Assembly (NCBI RefSeq): GCF_001659605.2
Contig: NC_035161.2
Span: 29,869,691 to 29,933,690, forward strand
Length of the DNA: 64,000 bases
Reading direction: 5' to 3'
Origin: Manihot esculenta
Lineage: Eukaryota; Streptophyta; Magnoliopsida; Malpighiales; Euphorbiaceae
Positions 39,411 through 50,600 of this stretch are shown here, piece after piece (the stretch's first letter is position 1; each line of letters starts with the position of its first letter). Position numbers and translations under genes: made by a program. The notes below the pieces were generated by a model. It worked only from the letters and a program-made list of their open reading frames with translations, was not told where the DNA came from and searched no databases.

Positions 39411-42400
39411 TCACTGTTGGTAAGTAAAGGTGCTGAGGTCATTCCATGATAGACAAGATTTAATCTTCTTGTGTTGAGGTATGTGAAACTTGGGTTCTCT
39501 AGGCACAGTTGGATGCTTCATAGACCTTCAATCAAACACAAAAGAAAAAAAAATGAAAAGTATTATTCAAGGAAATGCTTCATTGAATTGAAAAAGAACT
39601 CGCTCACCAAAAGGCACAAGTAGCTAAACCTTATCGTCTGACAACTATAACTATGCATTTTCACTCAACAAAAATTTGTTCTGAGAACAATATCACAGCT
39701 TTAATGCAGTGGATACTATGTTGTGTGTGTTAGAAATAAAACAAGAGTAGCAGAATGCCTTGAGGTAAAAGCATTATAGTTTCAAAAAGTTGTAACCCAT
39801 GTGTCTTGAAGTGACAGTACCAACTTACAAATAAACGAAGTATATATAAAAATTTACCTTCTGGGAATGAAGGGCCGGTCGAAATAGGGCATAGGCTGTG
39901 CTTTTGGAACAAGCTCTTTCCTCAGTCTGCGTACTTCTTCCTCTTCTTCCATCTATAGGGGGGAAAAGGACTAGTGTAAATATTTAAATCAGGACACTCC
40001 AACTACTTGATACCATGCCTTCTATTTTTTATTTACCTTTCGCTGTCTCTCTCTTTCCATCTTGTACTGCTCAATTAGACTTAACTTCTCAGCTACCTGA
40101 TATCACACTAATTGTCAGCTCTCAAGTAGTAGAGGTTGCTATGATTAAAAATTAAAACAAAGACTTATGTATAAGCAGCCATAAGATTGAAGCATTTCAA
40201 CTATCATGAGCTTCTAAGTTTAGAGAGACTCGGCTCAATTAGACTTAACTTCTCAGCTACCTGATATCACACTAATTGTCAGCTCTCAAGTAGTAGAGGT
40301 TGCTATGATTAAAAATTAAAACAAAGACTTATGTATAAGCAGCCATAAGATTGAAGCATTTCAACTATCATGAGCTTCTAAGTTTAGAGAGACTCGGATA
40401 AAGGATCAGCCATGTCAATACACATTATAGGTATCAAGGGAACTATTCAAACTTCTAAATAGCTACTTGCAACTTAACCATGAAGAGAGCAAAACATGTT
40501 TTCCAGATCAGCATAAGATATGAGATATCCATGTGCAGCAATTTTAAAATACTTCAAGAAATACCTGATGGTCGAATTCTGCTCGTTCCACTGCCCGAAT
40601 GTCACTATGAAGCTTAAGGTCAACTGGCCTGGTGTTCTCTTTTACTGGAGGTTTGATCAGACACTGAAATGACATAGACCATGTTCAAGTAATTGAAGTT
40701 ATGAAAGGAAAAAAAAAAATTCAACGGGTTTAGCTTCACAATTTGTTATGACTAGGCTGCACTTCCATCCCATACGAGTCACATAAGCTCATTATACCAA
40801 AATACCATTCAGAACAAGAGATGAAAGCTTAATTGTCTTCTTGTCTAGCTTTATAAGTTAACCCCATTTTATGTTCCCATTTGTTTTTAACAGTTGAAAG
40901 ACTCACCTCTGGTTCATCTGTTGTCCAAGGAAGGCCTTGTGCAACAGGAATCCGCTGCTTCTCCTCCTCAGTCATCATTTCCTGTAACTTTTTCATGAAC
41001 TCCTCCTCCTTCATTCTTCCTCTTTGCTAAAATGAGAACCAGTAGCAACAATTTATAATATAATTCATCAAATAAACAAGGTTTTAACATTCCATTATGA
41101 AATTTCCATTATTTAATATCTACCTCTGTTCTTAGCTTAAATGGCTGTTGACGTGTGATCTTCAATTGCTTCTTCTTCCATCTACTCCCACCCATTGTTC
41201 CACATGACTCAGAGCTCTAAAATATAAACAATGTGACATAAGTCCAATAACTGAAAGATAAACCCTCAATGTTATTTGGAAGGGGGGAAAATCTTACATT
41301 TCTTCGGCTTCTACGACCTCCATTAGAAGTCCTGCTGGAAATACTGAAAATTTGCAGGGAAGCAAAATGAACTGCCTAGTCAAAATCCAAATTTCTAAAA
41401 CATAAAAACAAGTCATTGCATGTAGAGTTGAACATATCAACTAATTAAGCAATAATCACTAACCTGCCTTGACTGCTGTCCCATGATGAAGAAACAGAAA
41501 GCCTTGGATCCAAACCCAGATTCTCAGAAGTCAGAAGCAAATCCGATGGGCATAATGAAGAAGGAGAATCCTGCATTTCGGCCACCTTGGAAGACTGGAA
41601 CACAGACAATGAACATGAAGAATTAGTTTGAATATCTGGCAATTTTGGATGCTGCAATCCAGGCAGTGCCCATTGCATTGCTTTCTTCTTCTCATCCTTA
41701 ATCTTCTCTTCCTTTTTATCAGATTCCTTCACATCTGGTATAGTTCGCAGCTGCTCAAAAGCTTTAACCAGATGCATCACGATCCCAGATTCAGGTACAC
41801 TATTTCTTGCTTGTTCAAGCAGCTTATCTCTCCTTCTTTTAATTGTGGAAATGCCCACTTGGCCTGATTGCTCACTCTCACACAATCTTTGATTATCAGA
41901 ACCATATCCACCTTCGCTCTCATCCTTTTGAGCCATAAATCCCTTCTCTATCTCCTCCTCTTCTGCTTCACTTTCAGCTTTATAACCAGTGGTTTTTTCT
42001 TTATCCATTTCGCCTTTCTCTTCAATTCCATCCCGATTCTTAAAAAACTCTTCCTGTGAAGCCCTTAATGTCTCATAGGCAACACACAAACACTTCATTG
42101 TATTACCTCCAAATCTCTCCTTGCACTTGCAGTCCACTGCTGAAGTTAAATTTACGTTCCCCTTCTGTGAATTCTTCTTTGCCACCACAAACTTCCTTTC
42201 CCTAATCTTGTTTCTAGGGGAGTAGGGGACCGCATTGTGGTTGATAATTGGATTCTTTGATGCCGTTTTTTGGGATTTTGCAGATTTGATCAGTGGGGAG
42301 TTTGTGTGTTTTGCAACAGGGCTTGAATGTGAAACATTGGGATTTAAATTCTCAGAGATTTTGGAGATTTCTTGAACCTTGGAGTGAAACCCATGAGGAT

Positions 42401-42446
42401 CTTTCACCGGGGTAACTGATTTTGAACTTTTGGTGCTCAAATCCAT
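39411..42446 (-). CDS. TPX2 domain-family (microtubule-associated) protein, 8 exons
   Basis: The C-terminal part matches the TPX2 (targeting protein for Xklp2) family, proteins that bind microtubules or help activate Aurora kinases at the spindle. Minus-strand exons: 42446-41464, 41343-41298, 41216-41124, 41026-40907, 40663-40565, 40096-40037, 39952-39858, 39525-39411, giving 536 aa. The N-terminal about 330 residues are mostly disordered, Ser/Lys/Glu-rich and basic, with a Cys-rich patch (CKCKERFGGNTMKCLC). From about 365 to 515 there are charged helices (MKEEEFMKKLQEMM, EQYKMERERQRKMEEEEEVR) and the family-like PFIPRRSMKHPTVPREPKF. It is a shorter TPX2-like protein, not canonical TPX2. Exon 6 is preceded by a perfect tandem copy of its acceptor region. 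Confidence 0.85.
40069..40396. repeat. Perfect 164-bp tandem duplication spanning the TPX2-like exon 6 acceptor
   Basis: Copies 40069-40232 and 40233-40396 look identical. Each contains intron sequence, the acceptor and the first 28 nt of exon 6. Only the copy at lower coordinates continues into the complete exon (to 40037) with a donor; the other runs into a stop. Confidence 0.95.
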
Positions 42447-43734
42447 GGGGGAAAAAAAAAGAAACAGAAGAGCGGCGAGAACACAAATGAATCAGCAGAG
42501 AAAAGAAAAGAAAACAGAGATGTTTTTTGTCTGATGAGAAATTGAGGGGAGAGAGAGGGGCGAGAGAATTGGGTTTGTTTGATGGATCGATGGAAGAACA
42601 ATGAATGGGGGAATAGATGAAGAAAAGGAACGTTAAAGATTTTGGACGCTCTCTGTAACGGCTAGTTTTCCTGGTGGTAGGGTTGTAGCATGCGGCGCAT
42701 TGGATTATCATTTTGAATAATTGCTTGGTTTTTGACCGTCAGATTGGCTGATTGGGCGATTAAGTAACCGTGAAGATGCTGATGGTTCTGATTTGTAACC
42801 GTTATGTCTAGGAGCCTAAGATAAATACGGTGATGATGATATATACTTTATTTTATTGTTCAATAAAAAAAATGGAAGATCTGTATTTTTTTTATTTGAT
42901 AATTTTGAATTTTTGTTCCATAGATTATACTTAAAATATCCTTCCTCATAGTTGATTATTAGCCTATGTATAATTCTACATATTTTTATAGTTTTTTTTA
43001 TTAATTTAAAATTTTAATAAGTTACTAATGTTAATGAGATTATAAACTATTAAGAATACAAAAAACTAATCTCATAGTATTAATATGAGAACAAACTTAA
43101 TAAAAGATAAATTTAAATATTTATATGAGAATTTATACTGAATTGATTATAAATATTTTCTTCATCTCATAAATTTTATCTACTTTATTTTTTCACATAT
43201 ATTAAAGAGACAGATTTTTATTAATTTTTCAATTATTTTTATTTTAAAAATATTAAATTTTATTAAATATTAAAATATATTTTAAATATTTATTTAAAAA
43301 ATAATAATTAACGAGATTGTTTTGAAAATAAAAATAAATGGATTATAATAATTAATTTATATATTATTATATTATAAAAAAAAGAAAAATAAAAATGATG
43401 TTGTCGAAAAACAGAACTGTGCTGATATTAGCTAGGCCTGCAAAAAAGAGAATGTGAGGTGGTGAGTGTTCACGGCAACTACTCCGACGCTTAAGTCAAT
43501 ATATTAAAAAATAGGGCGAATGTAATGAATTGTTTATAATTTGAGTAGGATAAAAAAACGGTATACTTTTACCTTTGTAATTATTTTTCATTTATAATGT
43601 AAGAAGGTAAGGATAAATATAGTATTTTCGGCAATCCGACAATGATGAGACCAACTTATAGGTAAGAGATTTTCACTGGCTAATTGGTTAGAAATCACGT
43701 GATCACATATGCAAAAGGGATATGCTAGATTGTA
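42447..43734. other. TPX2-like promoter region and AT-rich spacer
   Basis: 42447-42720 is a purine-rich 5' UTR/promoter on the minus strand. Beyond it lies A/T-rich DNA with no supported gene. A transition to more GC-balanced, repeat-derived DNA occurs at about 43735. Confidence 0.4.
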
Positions 43735-44156
43735 ACTTTTAACGATAACTTCCTTATGAAGCCCCACATTAAAGTTGAGAGGGCGAGTCTGTCCGACTTG
43801 AAGCCGAGTTGTTCTAAGGTCGGGTCTTCTTCTCTCTCGGTTTTGAGCACCATAGTCGTCCGGGCCCTTCTTTCTATGGATGGGACCGCATATTGATTTA
43901 TCAAATTCTTACCACGTGATCCTATCTTATGGTGACAGCTCACTGCCTACATTGAGCGATTATTGTGTAACATCAAAGGTCCTTCCGCTGGTCTTCGATT
44001 CTTTAAATTCGATGATGACAATTATCTTCATAATCTGGGGCATGTGGCTTGTTTGTCTAGACTAAGTGCACGATGTCCTTACTTTCTTCTTACTTGCCCT
44101 GCCGACCAGTTAGATCTTGGCTGGAAAAAATCGATCCGAGTGATTTAATAATGGCT
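43735..44156. other. Left flank of repeat island, unclassified
   Basis: More GC-balanced than the spacer to its left, with no intact ORF. It probably belongs to the same old element as the arrays to its right and the Gag remnant at 56.5 kb, but I see no terminal repeat that proves the boundary. Confidence 0.3.
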
Positions 44157-44968
44157 TGATGAGTTTTCGGGCTCTCTCTAGCACCAATCAGCCCTAGTGA
44201 TCATTTGGGCATCTCCTAACCCTTACAAGCTCCTTGGTCTTTTTCAGTCTTATCAAGTTTCATGGCATTTTTCAGCCCTGGCATACTTTCGAGCATTTTC
44301 TTGCTCTGACGAGTTTTCAAGCATTCTCTAACCTTGACTGTATTTCCGGACGTTCTCTAGCCCTGATGTGCTCACGGGCATTTCCTAGCCCTGACATGCT
44401 TTCGAGCATTCTCTAGCCCTGATGTCCTTTCGAGCTTTCTCTAGCCCTAATGCGCTTCTGGGCATTCTCTAGCTCTGATGTGCTTTTGAACGTTCTTCAG
44501 CCTTGATGTGCTTCCGAGCATTCTCTAGCCCTTGTGAGCTTTTGGGCTTTCTCTAGCTTTGACGAGCTCACGGGCATTTCCTAATCCTAATGTGCTTTCG
44601 GACTTTCTCTAACCTTGATGAGCTTTTGGGCGTTCTCTAGCGCTGATGAGCTTTTGGGCATTTCCTTGCCTTTGCGAGCTTTTGAGCTTTCTCTAGCCCT
44701 TGCGAGCTTTTGAGCTTTCTTTAGCCTTTGCGACCTTCTAAGCATTCTCCAGCCTTGACAAGCTCACAGGCATTTCCTAGCTCTTACGTGCTTCCAAGCT
44801 TTCTCTAACTTTGACTAGTGCACGAGTATTTCCTAGCCCTTGCATGGTTCCAGGCTTTCTCTAACCCTAACGAGCTTTCAAGCATTCTCTAGCCTTGACA
44901 AGCTCACAGTTATTTTCTATCCGTGATATGTTTCCACACTTTCTCTAGTCCTAACGAGCTTTCAGGCA
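44157..44968. repeat. Degenerate 28-bp minisatellite, about 29 copies
   Basis: The core TTCTCTAGCCCTGATG recurs every 28 bp (for example 44411, 44439, 44467, 44495), each followed by a GCTTTCGAGCA-like half. Copies differ at several positions, so the array is old. There is no coding potential beyond chance frames. Confidence 0.85.
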
Positions 44969-45089
44969 TGTAATGCCTTAGAATCTTCTTGTGAAGCGGG
45001 ACTATCACCCGGCTAGCCGACCTGATGTATACTCACCTTGCGACATAGCATGAAATGCCTTATATCTTTTTGTGAAGCGAGACTAACAC
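44969..45089. repeat. 82-bp tandem array, left part
   Basis: GTGAAGCGGGACTA-type units start at 44991 and 45072. The array is cut at 45089 by the LTR retrotransposon and resumes at 55058 in phase: removing the element and one target copy gives a spacing of 82 bp. Confidence 0.8.
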
Positions 45090-47389
45090 TGTAATACCCG
45101 GCTAGACTCCGGTATCGGAATCCCTACCGTCCGGTGGGATCTCGGATGTCGGAAACCTCTAGAAGGGTAAAATCATGTTTTTGTGAAATGTTTTCATGAA
45201 TTTTAATGTTTTAAAGTATGAAATTGAATGAGTTTTTACAAGAAAAGTCTTTGGAGGAAAACCCAGGTTCGGCCGCCGAAAGTCAAGTTCGGCCGCCGAA
45301 CATGCATGCGTTTTGGAGGCACGTTAGGCCCCCGAAAGCATGAGTGAGGGAAGTAAAGGTTCGGCCGCCGAAAGTCAAGTTCGGCCGCCGAACATTTGCA
45401 TGGATGCGGAGGCACATTCGGCCCCCGAACGTGGCCTGGCCAGCCACCTATAAAAGGGTCCCTTAGCCGAAAATGGGCGAGCTTTTTCTCCCCATTTCGG
45501 CCAAGGTGAGCATTCCGCCATCCTTCCCCAATCTTGAGTTTTTCCTTCCTTTTTCCATGATCTTTACAAGTTTATAACTTTGGTTTTGAAGATCTTTGAG
45601 CTTAGAACGAGTTTTGGAGCTTGGAGACCAAAAGTTGGAACTTCTCCCATCTCCAAGTTTAGATCTCCTCAACCCTCGATCTTCAAGAGGTAAGAGCCGA
45701 TCTTAAGCTCAATGTATGATTTAAACAAGTTTTATGAAGTTTTAAAGGATAGAATGCATGTTAGGGTATATGTTGAGTTATGAGTTGATATATGTGTTTT
45801 TGAACAATGTGGTTAATGTGTATGTGTTGTAGATGGGGTTTAAGGTAATTTGAGACCCCTAGGAACTTGTGGTATGAGTATGCATGTTGTAGAGTAAGAT
45901 TTATGCATGATTGATGATATGGGAGGCAAATGTGCATGTTTGAACCAAGTTTCTGCCCTTTTGGCAGAAACCAGGTTCGGCAGCCGAAGGAACTTTCGGC
46001 CGCCGAACCCCCTTGTGGAGGCAGCATTCGGCTGCCGAAGCTTGCCCCCGAAAGAGGAGTTTCGGCTCTGTCGGGCAGTTTCGGCCGCCGAAGGTGCCCC
46101 CGAACATGCATGAGTTTCGTCTCTGTCGGGGAGTTTCGGCCGCCGAAGGTGCCGCCGAACCTGCCTGACTTTCGTCTCTGGAGGGACTTTCGGCCGCCGA
46201 ACCTGCCGCCGAAAGTGCCCTGTTCAGCCATTTCATGCATATTTTCTGTGATGTTTTCATGATGTTTTAGGGGGTTTTTGGGGGATATATTAGAGTCATG
46301 TTTATATATGTTTGGTCCCTCATTTGAGTCCACCTGTGTAGGTTCGGACCCGAGGAACCGAGGACCCCAGCAGTGAGTTCAGCTGCTTCGGTATTGTCAG
46401 AGTCAGCCAGAGGTGAGTGGAACTAAACTCAATCTTTTAAATTAAATTAAATGTTTTATCATGTTTCATGCATCATGATTATTCAATAGGATGATTGCAT
46501 TAGTTTTCACGAATATGCCGCATTGCATAAATTGTTGTTGTTATGGGTGAATGTTGGATGACCCAATTAGTCCAAGACAGGAAGACCAGGACCCCATGCT
46601 ACGGCCTGGCACAGAGTAAGAAAGACCAGGCCCCAGTCTACAGGCCTGGCACAGAGTAAGGCACGGTTATGGGACTCGAAGACCAGGAGCCCAGAGGAGG
46701 CCCTGGAAAATGGTAAGTAATGTATGTTATGACAGGAAGACCAGGCCCCATTCTACAGGCCTGGCACAGAGTTAACTTGGACTATTTGGTGACGAGTTCA
46801 CCCAACCCTTATGTGAATTGTTTGTGTTATGATGCATTCCATTTGAGCATAGTGTTAATGTGTTTTTACTAGCTCTACTCACTGGGCTTTTAGCTCACCC
46901 CTCTCCCCTTTCCCCCAGGCTTACAGGTACAGGATATAGTGCGGGAGTCCGGATAGAATAAAGAAGTCATGCTTATGTAATAGCTAGCAATGGACATGAT
47001 CAAATTGTAATGTAAAAGTACAGTATAGTTATGTAATGAGTTTTATGGATGATTAGTGTGTGCTTGACCATAGAATGTTGTATCCCTTTTTATTACATGA
47101 TCACAGAGATTTTTATGATGTTTATGTAAACCAACTCAACAGATGTATGTTACCCATTGAGGGCACAGATGAGATCCCACTGAGGGATCAAGATTATGTT
47201 TATGTTTATGCAGGTTGAGTTTGGTTGATGTTCCATGGAAAGAAAAGTTTTAATTTTTATGTATATTGTTGATCATGTATGGGATTAAGCAGGTTCACAG
47301 GATGCATGTTAGGCTTGCTACGGGTCCCGGCGGCCTTAAGTCGACCCGGATCCTAGCGCCGGTAGCGGTCCGATTTTCGGGTCGTTACA
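45090..47389 (+). repeat. 5' LTR of Tekay-like element
   Basis: 2300 bp. It contains a TATAAAA box at 45449-45455, two clusters of TTCGGCNGCCGAA palindromes (45268-45428 and 45973-46216) and a four-copy CCAGGCC/GGCCTGG repeat (46581-46773). Apparent ORFs on both strands here come from the palindromic repeats and are not genes. Confidence 0.95.
45449..45455 (+). promoter_or_regulatory. LTR TATA box (5' LTR)
   Basis: TATAAAA followed by GGGTC, in the GC-richer upstream third of the LTR. It is the best candidate for the element's Pol II promoter and would put the transcript start near 45480. The same box is in the 3' LTR at 53117-53123. Confidence 0.7.
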
Positions 47390-47392
47390 GAA

Positions 47393-47404
47393 TGGTATCA
47401 GAGC
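47393..47404 (+). other. Primer-binding site (initiator tRNA-Met)
   Basis: TGGTATCAGAGC starts three bases after the 5' LTR and is complementary to the 3' end of plant initiator methionine tRNA, which primes minus-strand synthesis. Confidence 0.92.
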
Positions 47405-47663
47405 CCTAGGTTCATATGGTCGGACCTAGAGTGTCGGGCTCATAGATGTTATAGAAGGTCAAGCACAATAGGAAAAGATCATGTCCACTAGGATAGGATG
47501 TGGAGTCCTGTCTTGCATGATGATGTGAAATGCCATGATTTTATGCATGTGCATTAATGATATGCTATGATATGCGATGTATGTGATGAGGGTTCATGTG
47601 TGCCCACATGAACCGTATGATGCTAATGTTGCTTGTGTTGTGCACTGTTTTTCAGAAAACAGG

Positions 47664-50600
47664 ATGAGAGGAACTCGTCGATCAGCAAGATTGACTGGAG
47701 TACCACCTGAGGATGAGGGCATGAGCGCCCGTCCTCCAGCATTGCCTAGGGCAATGTCTAGCAGGTCCAACAGGGACAGAGTAGCAAGAGACCCTAGAAG
47801 ATCTTTGGATCTGGGTAGAAGCAGGTCAGTCAGAGGAACAGTTCAGGGAGGAGCGTCAGAGGATATGGGAGATGATATGGACGTGGAACAGAGGAGGGAT
47901 GGCAGTTTGGGAGTCAGTATGCCAGAAGAAGGAATGGGAGAGTCCCAAGGAGGCACTCAGGCCTCGGGATTTGTACAGCCACCTCACTACCCACATTTCT
48001 CACAGCATCCCGGGTATTCGATGGGAGGTACATCGGATTACCCTAGTTTCACCCCTTATCCCACACAGATGCCATACCCACCATACTACCCACCGTACTC
48101 TCAGTACCCAATGTATCCACCTCCACCCTACTATCCAAATCCAGCAAACCCTACCTCAGAAAATGTTGCTCCACCTCCACCACCTACAGAACCACCAGCC
48201 CCAGTTGCTCAACCTCCTAGACCTAGCTCAGCCAGTGGGAGCAAGGTTAAGATGACAGACTATATGAAGCTGGGTGCTCCCCAGTTTGAGACAGGCGATG
48301 ATCCGTTCGTGTACTTGGAGCGGGTCAAGGCAATTACAGATGAGATAGGGGCGGATGACAGTAGAGCCATTCAGATGGCCGGGTTCACGCTTAAGTGCAA
48401 GAAGGCACGGGAGTGGTTCAAGAACTATGTGAACCCGAGAGTGGACAGCATGACTTGGGAAGAGTTTGCAAACGAGTTTGCAGGATGGGCATTCCCTGAT
48501 AGTTCAAGGGAATTGAAGATGATAGAATTCGAGCAGTTGAGGCAAACTGATGACATGAGTGTAGACGAATATACTGACAGGTTTATGGAGTTGCTGCCAT
48601 TTGCAGGGCAAGACCTTAGCACAGACCAGAAGAAGTCAAGGAGGTATATCATGAAGCTCCATCCCAGGTATTCCTCCTTGGTACAGTCAGCAGATAGAGA
48701 GAGTTTTCATGCCATAGTAGACATGGCTAGGAGAATGGAGGCTAGTGCCATCATCCAGGGGACAGTTAAGCAGACAGTGGCACAAGCTTCTGGTTCTAAA
48801 ACTCCGGGTGGGGGAAGGTTAGATCCCTCTACCTTGAGTGCAGCAGCTTCAGGCAGTAAAAGATGGAGTAAACCCAAGGGTAAGAAGAACAAGTTCTGGA
48901 GTAAAGTCAAGTCCAGTCTGGGATTTGGGAGTGGCTCAAGCTCTGGTGCGGATAATGCAATTTGTGCAAGGTGTGGTAGGCCACACAAGGGAGTATGTCG
49001 GTTTGGGACGAACACCTGCTTCAGATGTGGTCAGGAGGGGCATATAGCTCGAGACTGTCCAAGAGCGGCCCCAATGGCTCAGTCCCAGCAGACAGCTTCA
49101 GGCAGTGTAGTGCAGCCAGCAGCTCCAGCCATGACTCAGGCCAGTGGCAGAGGCAGAGGAAGAGGGGCAGCCTCTTCTTCAGCGGGTTTCAGAGGTGAAG
49201 GTCCATCAGCTCCGGCACGGATCTTCACAATGACACAGCAAGAGGCAGATGCATCTAACACCGTGGTGGCAGGTAACTTAATTATTGGGTGTTCAGATGT
49301 ATATGCCTTGATGGACCCTGGTGCATCTCATTCATTTATTGCTCCGAGAGCCGTCCAGAGGTTGGGGTTGATGATCTCTGAGTTAGAGTGTCCTCTCTGG
49401 GTCAGTGGACCCAAGTGTGATCCATCAGTGGCAGAGTCAGTCTGTCAGTGTAGTCCAGTTTTTGTTGAGGGGAGATGCATGTCCGCCGACCTTGTGGTTC
49501 TAGATTTGACAGATTTTGACGTCATTCTAGGGATGGACTGGTTATCTACCCATGGTGCTACCTTGGACTGCAGGGACAAGGTAGTCAGGTTCAGAGGTCA
49601 GGATGGATCAGAGGTTGTCTTTAGAGGAGACAGGAGGGGTACACCTAGAGGTATGATCTCAGCTCTTCAGGCTCGTAGGTTGCTTAGGAAGGGATGTCAG
49701 GGGTATTTGGCTCATGTGAGAGAGCTTAATAGTCAGGTTAGAGAGCCCGCCTCGGTGCCAGTGGTTAGAGAGTTCTTAGATGTGTTTCCAGACGAACTGC
49801 CAGGTTTACCACCTGCTAGGGAGATAGAGTTCGAGATAGAACTGATGCCTGGAACCCGACCGATCTCTATCCCTCCCTACAGGATGGCGCCAGCAGAATT
49901 GAAAGAGTTGAAGGAGCAGTTGCAGGAGCTGGTAGACAAGGGCTTCATCCGACCGAGTACCTCACCTTGGGGTGCTCCAGTTCTGTTTGTGAGAAAGAAG
50001 GATGGATCCCTTAGACTTTGTATCGACTACAGGCAGTTGAACAAAGTCACTACCAAGAACAAGTACCCCTTGCCAAGGATCGACGATCTATTTGACCAGC
50101 TAGCAGGAGCGGGTTGTTTCTCCAAAATAGATCTGAGATCGGGGTACCATCAGTTGAGGATCAGGGAAGAGGACGTACCAAAGACAGCTTTCAGGACCAG
50201 ATATGGGCATTTTGAGTTCCTTGTGATGCCGTTCGGGTTGACTAACGCCCCTGCAGCATTCATGGATCTCATGAATAGAGTGTTTAGTCAGTACCTGGAC
50301 CACTTTGTTATTGTCTTCATAGATGATATCTTAGTGTATTCCAGGAATGCAGAGGAGCATGCCCATCATCTGCGATTGGTTCTACAGACCTTGAGGGAAC
50401 ATGGCTTGTATGCCAAGTTCTCCAAATGTGAGTTCTGGCTGAGGAGCATTTCGTTCTTGGGGCATGTAGTGTCAGAGAATGGTATTGAGGTAGATCCCAA
50501 GAAGACAGAGACTGTGGCTAACTGGCCTAGACCCACTTCAGTGACAGAGATCAGGAGTTTCTTGGGTTTGGCAGGTTACTACAGGAGGTTCGTTCAGGAC

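Noticed and set aside
44157..45089. CRISPR-like array
   Set aside because: Repeats are directly adjacent, degenerate and without spacers, in plant nuclear DNA.
45761..46333. Long minus- and plus-strand ORFs in both LTRs with FGG/RPP-like repeats
   Set aside because: They arise from the GC-rich TTCGGCNGCCGAA palindromes, which lack stops in several frames. They are duplicated exactly in the other LTR and have no domain.
47577..47663. Upstream in-frame ATG as the gag-pol start
   Set aside because: The 29 extra residues are Cys/His-rich and unlike Gag N-termini. The ATG at 47664 gives a basic start directly after a pyrimidine-rich stretch.
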